Position numbers and translations under genes: made by a program. Below, one piece after another: positions 9,954 through 17,908 of a stretch of 17,908 bases of DNA. Source of the DNA: Conoideocrella luteorostrata (Eukaryota > Ascomycota > Sordariomycetes > Hypocreales > Clavicipitaceae); assembly GCA_032433595.1 (NCBI GenBank), contig JASWJB010000544.1, positions 1-17,908 of the forward strand, given 5' to 3'. The notes beneath the pieces are model-generated. The model did no database searches, was not told the origin of the DNA, and saw nothing but the letters and a program-made list of their open reading frames with translations. Numbering within the stretch: the stretch's first letter is position 1; every line of letters begins with the position of its first letter.

Positions 9954-10356
9954 ACTGGCAATCTACATCCCAGTCTGTTGGAGCGTTTGCGGCCACGAAA
10001 AGTTCTGCATTGTGCTCCGGGCCAAGCTAAGTGAAAACTGTGGTGTTCCGCGTGACCACCCTCCCATGTCTCTGTGCCCTCCTACTCTCCATCAACTTCC
10101 CGGTCCAAACACGATCGTCGTGTCCAATAGTCATTTTAGGTTGTGGCTAGGAATTCTCGAGCTTTCATTTGTCTGGGCTAGTATTCGGGAGAGACACAAC
10201 GTGCTCCAGGTGCTGATAGCATAGGCTGTTGATTTCCCTGTGTCAAAGCCATTACGGCCCGTCCGGGTCAGTCAATGGCACGTAGATTTCAAACGGCGGG
10301 GTGGTCGAAGTAAACGTCGGTTGTGAAGTATTAGGCTCCTTATAGGAGTATGAGCA

Positions 10357-10375
10357 CGGAGTACGGAGTACGGAG
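10357..10375 (-). repeat. CGGAGTA tandem array
   Basis: CGGAGTA twice plus CGGAG: a 7-nt tandem of about 2.7 units. Just upstream, 10336-10348 is a small inverted repeat CTCCT-TAT-AGGAG. The opposite-orientation copy at 10404 makes an inverted pair with this array. Confidence 0.85.
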
Positions 10376-10403
10376 CACTGAATTATGTTTATGCCCTGCT
10401 TCG

Positions 10404-10418
10404 TACTCCGTAGTTACT
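10404..10418 (+). repeat. TACTCCG repeat, inverted partner
   Basis: TACTCCGTA followed by GT and TACT. It lies 28 bp right of the array at 10357-10375 and in opposite orientation, so the two could pair. Confidence 0.75.
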
Positions 10419-10875
10419 GCACAAAAACAGTGCAGAAAGCGGAGAAGGAGCTTGCGCGGTTGAGTCTCCCCAAAGAATGCAGACTTATCTGGAAGGAACG
10501 AGGAAAATGGCAGAGCATAATGGCGACGCGGATTCTCTCACCCCCATTCCGCGGTCGCACCTCCGCTGCTCCTTCCTTCCTGCTTGCGAAACATTGCATT
10601 CGAGAACCTCTGGGTTTCTCCATCCTGTTCCCCCGCCACGGCACATCGTACTTTGTCAAACACGTCGATGCTTTTGACTAGTTCGTGTCTCGCCTTGAAT
10701 GGATGCATTGGTGGCTGATTCGCCACGATCGAACCAATGTTGCTTAATCTGGTGACAGAGTAGCCAACGCCCTACTTTGATATTTCTCATTCAATTTTGT
10801 AAACGTTACAGAGTAGTTATTTCATATAATTATGCTGTCCTCTACATAACACCAACCACGTTGTGAGGTGCGAAA

Positions 10876-10890
10876 GCCAGCCAGCCAGCC
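10876..10890. repeat. Short GCCA microsatellite
   Basis: GCCAGCCAGCCAGCC, just under four units of a 4-nt repeat. A fifth CAGCCAGC-like copy lies 20 nt further on. Confidence 0.8.
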
Positions 10891-11087
10891 ACATTATCCT
10901 TCATCCGTCAGCCAGCTTCGCACGCCCACACCTCCTCACACATATCGGCTCGGCAGGCTGGCATGTAGTGCTGTGCCAGCCTGAGGAAACTGTTCCGAAA
11001 TTCTTCTAGAGACGGCCGGCGGGAAGTACAAGGAACGATATCTCGATCCTGTATAATGCTGTGCTCCCAACGCATTGCAGTTTACAA

Positions 11088-11096
11088 TACGGAGTA
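11088..11096 (-). repeat. CGGAGTA repeat, single copy
   Basis: One TACGGAGTA unit followed by CTAACTAACT. It is the last family member before the dehydrogenase gene. Confidence 0.75.
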
Positions 11097-11224
11097 CTAA
11101 CTAACTATACTCAGCCCAAACGAAGATTGCTCCGTGTGGGCTGCACAGCATCCCGTGTTCCGGAGTCTCCAACATGCATGGACCATGTACAAGACATACA
11201 ATTAGAGTCCGTCATGCAAGCCGC

Positions 11225-11250
11225 TGCATGCTTCTGCATGCTGGTGCATG
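11225..11250. repeat. TGCATG motif, three copies, 10-nt period
   Basis: TGCATG occurs at 11225, 11235 and 11245, exactly one helical turn apart. Related CATGCA/TGCATG hexamers lie nearby at 11173-11180 and 11213-11218. The intervening bases differ, which argues against simple slippage. It could be a phased protein-binding array. Confidence 0.7.
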
Positions 11251-11445
11251 GCAGCCTTGGCCACATCTTGCCAACACCCTGGCCACAAGTTCAAGAAACC
11301 CACGAGCTGCCCTGGTAATGTCGCTGAGCCGCTAATTAGGCCGCCGGCACAGCCTAGATGCCCTGGCCTCCTGGCAGCAGGGGCGAATGGGATATTGATG
11401 GATGGTGATGGGGCTTTGATTTTCATGCCCACACAGTCCTCCAGA

Positions 11446-11471
11446 TGTCCCCGCTGTCCCCGCTGTCCCGC
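11446..11471. promoter_or_regulatory. 9-nt tandem with CreA-type sites
   Basis: TGTCCCCGC twice plus TGTCCCGC. The complementary strand reads GCGGGG twice, 9 bp apart, which fits the CreA carbon-catabolite repressor consensus SYGGRG. A further GTGGGG lies at 11507-11512. This suits a sugar-alcohol dehydrogenase promoter, but the role is inferred. Confidence 0.45.
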
Positions 11472-11624
11472 TATCGGGGGTTGCGAGGCCCATAACTCCC
11501 AAGGGGGTGGGGGGTGGCCCTTGAAGAGCTCAAGGGGTGCGTGTCCAGAAATAGTCGAATTGCAAAAAAAAGTTGCCAAGGAGCTGCCACTGCCGCCACC
11601 TGGTCCAGAGATGGTGGGATCGAA

Positions 11625-11630
11625 TATAAA
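11625..11630 (+). promoter_or_regulatory. TATA box, dehydrogenase gene
   Basis: TATAAA, 308 bp before the ATG, followed by a CT-rich stretch from about 11660. Start of transcription near 11655-11670 would be expected. Confidence 0.45.
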
Positions 11631-11707
11631 TCGAAACCTGAATCGCTCGCTGGCCACGATGGTTCTACTGTCCTCTTTTCTCTTCATTATTCTCTCGCGT
11701 TCATATC

Positions 11708-11877
11708 GTGAGTTACTTCATCTGCTCTTTCCCATATTACTTGTGTGGGAATCCCATCGTGCACTCCGTCTCGTTAAGCCTCTGGAGCAAGTGTCGCCGC
11801 ATTCGGACAATCCATCTCACTTCCCACCTCACTCATTCTCTTTCCTTTCTTAACAATCGTGAGCGAGGAAATTTCAG
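11708..11877 (+). other. Possible intron in the 5' leader
   Basis: GTGAGT at 11708-11713 is a strong fungal donor, CTTAAC at about 11849 a possible branch site, and TTTCAG at 11872-11877 an acceptor. A 170-nt intron here would shorten the leader of the dehydrogenase mRNA. No transcript evidence is available from sequence alone. Confidence 0.35.
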
Positions 11878-11937
11878 TTCCTCCCAACTCAATCAACTTT
11901 TATTCAGGCAACTTTTCCCCTTCATACACTCACAGAA

Positions 11938-13378
<1,441 letters not shown>

Positions 13379-14719
13379 ATGAAGATCATCTCTGGACGAG
13401 CCACACAAAACCGAAGAGCAACTAAAACAAAAGATCCAACAAAAAAAAACCGAGAACTTTTTACGAGCGGGGTCGACAGTCAGAGATTTTTCAACTTTGG
13501 CGAAGATGTGCATTGCCCCAGAAAAAAGGGGCTAGAAGTTTCCTTATGTTCCATCCTGTGTTCCACCGGCGTTGGGGAGGTAAATCATCAAAACAAATAA
13601 CATGGTTTTTTCTATCCGATTATTAGCTAGCAAGCACTAATTATATAATACATCTCTCCGGAATGGATTGAGACAATTGACAAATTCTCATCAGTCAACA
13701 AACGTTAAGGCTTTACTCCGCCTGATTAGAACAAACAACACAAAAGCAGGGTTCTCATTGGCCAGCAGCGGTTATGGTAGTCAGGGTAACTATGGCGGGG
13801 AACGTTAACAGAAAAATCCAAACCATTTCAGGGGGGGGCCGGTGACGTATTGATAGCTTATCAATTCCGAAACGGTATCCCGAGCCGCCGTGGCAAAGTC
13901 CTTGCAGGTGGGACCAGCCCTTGTTGCCTGGTAATGTTCGGTGAGCGGGGAGATGCTATCTTGCATGCCGGGAGGTCAATGGACTGCGCCCCACATTGCC
14001 GTAGCTATTCAGGTGTCAGAGGTCTGGTGTTGGACTGCTTGGCTTCTACATCTCGACTTGCTTTACTCGTAGCAGGGATGGTCAAGGCTCTCTCTTGGTT
14101 CCCGGATAGCAACTCAAGAGTGTTTTGTATTCTGGAAATATATGCCATTCACGAGCCTAGGGACAGATTTGGTGGGCCGTTGAAAAAAACACAATAACCA
14201 GTGTGCCAGGTAGCAGTTATTGGGAAGAGATGACAGCCTGGGCGGTGCGGACAAGGGAAGGGAATGACGATCAGATGCCTCGATGAGCTGGGTGCTGTTA
14301 TCATTCCAACATCATAAGCCATTGTGCAATAAGACATGTCTGTATCGTACATGCCTAGGTACATAGTAGTACATAAGTGGTGTACTTAGTAGTCAGATGC
14401 ACATGACAACAAAAAACTGGCCACTCCGTGCGACAAATGGAAGAGATTGTATGCAGTAGCTATCTAACTAGCTGTTAGGCTGCACGCTTAGAGACTCGAG
14501 CCACCCATTTGACCTTGAGTTGTTGGTATTTGATAACGGTTGGTCATGCTGTAAGGAGTGCCGAGAACCTGCCTGGCATTAGTTATCGTGATCCCACTTT
14601 ACGGGCTTGAGCTTCCCCCACTCCGCCACCCCCCGGCTTAACATGGCGTATACTGGATCAACAGCTGCATCTTGGAGCACCGAGTGCGAATATTCCTTGT
14701 TGATCTACCAAGGACGAGG
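13379..14719. other. Dehydrogenase 3' region, no gene seen
   Basis: Begins with the A-rich 3' UTR of the dehydrogenase gene. Then about 1 kb of intergenic DNA with a G8 run near 13832, a TTACTCCG half copy near 13713, and a compact set of TAGTAGTAC-like direct and inverted words at 14354-14394. The open frame at 13850-14197 (115 codons) shows no domain and no codon structure. Confidence 0.55.
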
Positions 14720-14728
14720 TACTCCGTA
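14720..14728 (+). repeat. TACTCCG repeat, single copy
   Basis: One TACTCCGTA unit; left edge of the right-hand repeat cluster. Confidence 0.75.
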
Positions 14729-15016
14729 CTGCATCACTCATTCCATAACAAGTTATGTCTGCACGGCATAAAACCGGGTTATTGATTGGGAGAAGTGTGG
14801 AGAGTGATGTTCCGAAGAAAGGCTGCGCTTGGTGCATATGGCATTATGAAAGGGTGGTGACACCGGGGATCCCGTCCACAGCTGCCCCTTGACATGATGG
14901 AAAGCTCGACTGCGAGACCGGCGTGGCAAATGGGCTTTATGCTCACTTGCTTTTTGTCGAGCACAAAGTTGTACAACGCGAACGTAAAAAGCCACCATCT
15001 CGATTGTGACACCATG

Positions 15017-15036
15017 TACGGAGTAGTTACTCCCAA
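15017..15036. repeat. TACGGAGTA-GT-TACTCC palindromic unit
   Basis: TACGGAGTA, GT, TACTCCCAA. The left arm is intact and the right arm has lost its last three bases relative to TACTCCGTA. One of three copies with the same GT spacer (also 15983 and 17487). Confidence 0.8.
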
Positions 15037-15151
15037 ACATTGAACGACGTATTGGGGCTCGAGTAGCTTCGCTTAGGGCTGAGTATCTGCTCTCAATAGC
15101 GTTGCGGATAAGGTCGCCAAGCATGCGGCCTTACAATGTACTTGGTAAAAA

Positions 15152-15167
15152 TACTCTATACGGAGTA
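15152..15167. repeat. Decayed palindromic repeat copy
   Basis: TACTCTATACGGAGTA. It equals the palindrome core at 9525-9540 (TACTCCGTACGGAGTA) except that the dinucleotide CG at 15157-15158 reads TA. Confidence 0.7.
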
Positions 15168-15982
15168 CAGCGTACTACTCTGTTGATGGAGGCGATACCT
15201 CACATTTGCCCACATGTGTCAAGGTGTCAAAGTGACAGTCTGCAAACGTCGTGTGCCGGTGCATAAAGAAAAAGAGGCTGGAAGGAACTCAGGCGAGAGC
15301 ACTTTCCATACACAGTTTGCTGTGAAAAGAGCGAGTAATTGCCACCTGCTGTATAGAGTCGGCCACATTTATTTGGGCTGTTGCCGCAGAAACGAGTGCT
15401 TTACAAGCAAGAGTGGTATTTACACGGGCTATTTATTCATCATTATATGCATTTGTTCCTCAACCTTGTGGCATATGGCGCGCGCTCCTCGGCCTTGGTT
15501 TCTAGTAGTATGGGCCGAGCCGAAGTGCTGTGATCGAAAAAGACAAAGTAACTGGTCAGATTTGGCGTATGGCTGGCAGGAGGGGCTTGGCCTGGTTGGA
15601 CCACGGCACCCGAAGTGTCGGGAATAAAGAGAACTCGAGGGCTCCATCAGTCCAAAGGGTGGCACACCAGACATGAACCAGGGGCCTGTCAGGCCTAGTG
15701 GTCCCGGTGCGGACTGTTCGCTTTGATGATCCACGATTCTTCTCATTCGCCAGGTCTCATGCACTGCTACAGGCACTGTATCAGTCAGACGTGCACACCG
15801 AGGGTTTGTCAGGAGAGGAGGGGAGAACAGGAGAGCGGGAGTAAGAGTGGTGGTGTCGTCCTACACCAACTTCTCGCACATGGGTTTAATGTCACCATAC
15901 CCGTCTATCCCGTCCATCCCGAAGACGTCGTTTGTTGTGAGAATTGCACCTCCAGATCAAGCAGCAATATTTGATGATAGCC

Positions 15983-16002
15983 TACGGAGTAGTTACCCCG
16001 TA
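15983..16002. repeat. TACGGAGTA-GT-TACCCCGTA palindromic unit
   Basis: Nine-base arms around GT; one mismatch in the right arm (T to C at 15997). Confidence 0.85.
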
Positions 16003-16115
16003 CCTGGTCTTCAATCCAACGGAGCCTTGCTGCCCAGCCGGCACCTGATTACACGATAGGAGTAACGCCCCTTCCTGACTGTGATGGCGGAGCAATTGCA
16101 GTGCCTACTACTGCG

Positions 16116-16131
16116 TACTCCGTACTCCGTA
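16116..16131 (+). repeat. TACTCCG tandem, left arm of inverted pair
   Basis: TACTCCGTACTCCGTA. Its exact reverse complement lies at 16228-16243, so the two 16-bp arms enclose 96 bp. Just inside is a small hairpin, AAGCAC-ACCGA-GTGCTT (16132-16148). Confidence 0.9.
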
Positions 16132-16227
16132 AAGCACACCGAGTGCTTAGTAGTCCGGAATTGCTGAATCATGGTGTTGGCGCCACGAACGACGGTCGTA
16201 GCCAAGGGCATCTCTCCAGCCACTGAG

Positions 16228-16243
16228 TACGGAGTACGGAGTA
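16228..16243 (-). repeat. CGGAGTA tandem, right arm of inverted pair
   Basis: TACGGAGTACGGAGTA, the exact reverse complement of 16116-16131. Confidence 0.9.
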
Positions 16244-16343
16244 AACAGCTCGCATTTCCAGGGTCCCCAGCTTGAGGCTCTGCCAGGGAGCTTGAGCTTT
16301 CATTTGGGCCATTGGCGGCCTTCACATGGATATTCAAATATTG

Positions 16344-16359
16344 TACTCCGTATTCCGTA
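16344..16359 (+). repeat. TACTCCG tandem, diverged
   Basis: TACTCCGTATTCCGTA: the second unit has C to T at its third base of the arm. About 100 bp right of the inverted pair. Confidence 0.75.
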
Positions 16360-16755
16360 GGTACAAGATTACACTCCCGTTTGACTAGTTCAGCGGTGAT
16401 GCTCTCTTTCGACCAACTCAGCATCCTGTTTCGGGTCCACTACGTAGCATCGAAGACAGCTGCTATTGTATGGACGGAGCACCAACACATTTGTAGAAAT
16501 GATATTAGAAACTCACCTTGCCCGGTCCAACAGCCATGCCATGACGAGCACCTGAGCATGAGATTTCAAGGAGACAAGGATAGGGTCACAAAGGAAAGAA
16601 GGCAAAAGCAGTTGAGAAAGAGTTACGAGCTGACAGTAAGGCTGCCACAGCCTGAAATTAGTTACTTTTCGTCCATTTTCCAGCCATGTTTCTTGTTCCC
16701 CGAGACTCCTTTCCTCACACCGAACCGGGCCAGACCACTTGCGTTTGGTAGTATG

Positions 16756-16804
16756 TACGGAGCAGTAAACTACAATATCGTATTCTGTACTCCGTACTCC
16801 GTAC
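16756..16804. repeat. Inverted TACGGAG / TACTCCG pair
   Basis: TACGGAGCAGTA at 16756-16767 and a tandem TACTCCGTACTCCGTAC at 16788-16804 in opposite orientation, 20 bp apart. The left arm has one mismatch (T to C). Confidence 0.8.
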
Positions 16805-17011
16805 AATTAAGGTTGCCAGCAGGCCAACACAAGGGTCTCGGAGGCCTAGATTGGCGTGCTGTCTTGGCTAGTTCCACGATGCCACTCCATTCTCCGTCTC
16901 AACCACTCCGCCTTGCCAGGGACTTGTCCGCTTGTCCCGTATTTGTTTCCTCTCGTCGCTTCTTTTCCATCATGCTGTTCTGCAGCCAACAGAGAAAATA
17001 CAGCTGCCCGG

Positions 17012-17066
17012 TTTTTTTTTTTTCTTTTTTTTTTTAGTTTTTTTTTTTTTTGGTTTGGTTTGGTTT
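17012..17066. repeat. Poly(T) and GGTTT low-complexity tract
   Basis: About 40 bases of T broken by single C and AG, then GGTTT three times (17052-17066). Low-complexity DNA likely prone to slippage and sequencing error. Confidence 0.9.
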
Positions 17067-17173
17067 CCCTTCTCTCCGTGTTGCCGGCATGTGGTACCCG
17101 GCTAAATACCGATCACTTCAACAACCTCGGAAATTGTGATACGAGTAATTCAATACAGTGCTCCTTTACTTGG

Positions 17174-17188
17174 TACGGAGTACGGAGT
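17174..17188 (-). repeat. CGGAGTA tandem copy
   Basis: TACGGAGTACGGAGT, one full and one partial 7-nt unit. Confidence 0.8.
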
Positions 17189-17403
17189 GCAACGCGACAG
17201 TAATGGCGTACCCAACGAATGATTCAGATGCTGCGCCTACTGCACTAACAAGACTCAGGTGCCCAGTATCCAAAACAGGGACCGCTGATAGGGGCGACAG
17301 TCTGCCTGCCACCAACTGATGCTGGTACGCTACCACGGCACCGCGGCTACCAAGCCCTGGCGACTTCTAGCGCGAAACTGAACTGGGCCGGGCTGGGCTG
17401 ACC

Positions 17404-17422
17404 GACCAGACCAGACCAGACC
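17404..17422. repeat. GACCA microsatellite
   Basis: GACCA three times followed by GACC, preceded by a GGGCCGGGCTGGGCTG stretch. Confidence 0.85.
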
Positions 17423-17485
17423 GACCCTTTCATTCCCCTGTTCGTTGCCTGTGACTGACTTAATTGACCGACTTGATTGCAGCAA

Positions 17486-17507
17486 GTACGGTGTAGTTAC
17501 TCCGTAC
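17486..17507. repeat. TACGGTGTA-GT-TACTCCGTA palindromic unit
   Basis: Ten-base arms, counting the flanking G and C, around a GT centre, with one mismatch in the left arm (A to T at 17492). Confidence 0.85.
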
Positions 17508-17523
17508 ATTGTGTTGCGTTGGT

Positions 17524-17543
17524 GCTTTGCGTTGCTTTGCGTT
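17524..17543. repeat. 10-nt tandem repeat
   Basis: GCTTTGCGTT twice in tandem, with degenerate copies on both sides (GTTGCGTT, GGTTGCGC). Confidence 0.8.
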
Positions 17544-17739
17544 GGGTTGCGCTGCCCACTTGCCACCTCCTCCCACGACCCGCTCCTGCCCTTCGGAGCC
17601 AGAACCTCAAGCACTGGACCGACCACATGGAACTTGATCCGAATCCGCACCAGCATCAGACCGTGGCCGTGACCTCGGCCTCGACCGCCAAAATCATCCC
17701 GAAGAAAATCAAGCCACGGTAAAGCCAAGCAAAGCAGAG

Positions 17740-17755
17740 TACTCCGTTCGGAGTA
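17740..17755. repeat. TACTCCG-TT-CGGAGTA palindrome
   Basis: Perfect 7-bp arms around TT. This is the last family member in the window; nothing is recognised in the remaining 153 bases. Confidence 0.85.
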
Positions 17756-17908
17756 GCCACATGCATAGCATACACCCAGGAACTTGAGGGCAACGGCAAG
17801 CACCGCAAACCACGGCAGAGTCATGCTCCTCCATCTCATCCCATGCTCTCCTCCCGTTCCGACACCGCTGCTTGCTCAGCAGCTAGTCTAGATTTATACT
17901 TTGCGGAT

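Larger units (their letters stand above)
8979..11096. other. Repeat-bearing gene-poor region, left
   Basis: About 2.1 kb without a supportable gene. Six loci of the TACTCCG/CGGAGTA family lie here (8979, 9518, 9945, 10357, 10404, 11088). The longer open frames (for example 9342-9785 and 10385-10681, plus strand) run through these repeats or show no domain and are not called. Degenerate half copies occur near 9898-9905 and 10811-10819. Confidence 0.6.
11097..11937 (+). promoter_or_regulatory. Upstream region of the dehydrogenase gene
   Basis: 841 bp ahead of the ATG at 11938. It carries, in order, helically phased TGCATG motifs (11225-11250), a 9-nt GC-rich tandem with CreA-type hexamers (11446-11471), two AGGGG stress-type elements (11502-11506, 11533-11537), a TATA box at 11625-11630 and a long CT-rich leader. 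An open frame at 11248-11853 crosses all of these and is not regarded as a gene. Confidence 0.6.
14720..17755. other. Repeat-dense gene-poor region, right
   Basis: About 3 kb with 11 of the 17 TACTCCG/CGGAGTA loci and no supportable gene. The long open frames here (16312-17037 plus; 17330-17839 minus; 15429-15776 minus) are either translated repeats, giving words such as TPYSV and YGVRS, or featureless. A 9-nt near-tandem (CCCGTCYAT) lies at 15900-15921. Confidence 0.6.

Noticed and set aside
11248..11853. 201-codon open frame upstream of the dehydrogenase gene
   Set aside because: It runs through the TATA box, the 9-nt tandem and the CT-rich leader, shows no domain, and its composition follows local base bias.
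13850..14197. 115-codon open frame after the dehydrogenase gene
   Set aside because: No motif, no codon structure and no plausible introns linking it to further exons.
14354..14394. Cluster of TAGTAGTAC-like direct and inverted words
   Set aside because: Suggestive of a decayed short element, but only 40 bp, with imperfect arms and no second copy in the window.
16312..17037. 241-codon open frame, longest in the right-hand region
   Set aside because: Contains two translated TACTCCG repeats and ends in the poly(T) tract as a Phe run; no domain.
17330..17839. 169-codon minus-strand open frame near the window end
   Set aside because: Includes the palindrome at 17486 and a microsatellite; the hydrophobic start could mimic a signal peptide but nothing downstream looks like a real protein.

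Overview
The window is nuclear DNA from a filamentous ascomycete (Pezizomycotina). The evidence is short GT-AG introns (56-202 nt) with CTAAC-type branch sites, pyrimidine-rich leaders, mitochondrial presequences on metabolic enzymes, and intergenic DNA sprinkled with the 7-mer TACTCCG/CGGAGTA. A Sordariomycete, perhaps Hypocreales, is my best guess; the sequence alone does not fix the order. Four protein-coding genes are supported. No tRNA, rRNA, CRISPR array or coding transposon was seen. LAYOUT: 1-1389 is the upstream region of gene 1, with a TATA box (1256-1263) and a uORF whose stop overlaps the gene's ATG. 1390-4125 (+) encodes an 884-residue, probably single-pass membrane protein with a disordered Pro/Ser-rich N-terminal half, one membrane segment and an EGF-like Cys module; its function is unknown. 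It converges on mccB at 4565-6504 (-), the beta subunit of 3-methylcrotonyl-CoA carboxylase. A 550-bp divergent promoter (6505-7054) separates mccB from ivdA at 7055-8452 (+), isovaleryl-CoA dehydrogenase. From 8453 to 11937 there is no convincing gene; the first TACTCCG loci start at 8979. 11938-13378 (+) is a five-exon short-chain dehydrogenase with a mitochondrial presequence, closest in style to the fungal polyol (D-arabinitol/mannitol/sorbose) dehydrogenases. 13379-17908 has no convincing gene and holds most of the repeats. HOW THE GENES WORK TOGETHER: ivdA and mccB catalyse consecutive steps of mitochondrial leucine breakdown (isovaleryl-CoA to 3-methylcrotonyl-CoA to 3-methylglutaconyl-CoA), and the shared promoter suggests co-regulation. 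The biotin-bearing alpha subunit gene mccA, which is clustered with them in Aspergillus nidulans, is not in this window. The dehydrogenase and the membrane protein have no obvious tie to that pathway. The least explained structure is the repeat family: by eye about 25 exact 7-mers at 17 loci, none before 8979, often as 7-nt tandems and as head-to-head inverted pairs, including a recurring TACGGAGTA-GT-TACTCCGTA form. All coordinates and splice sites were worked out by eye.
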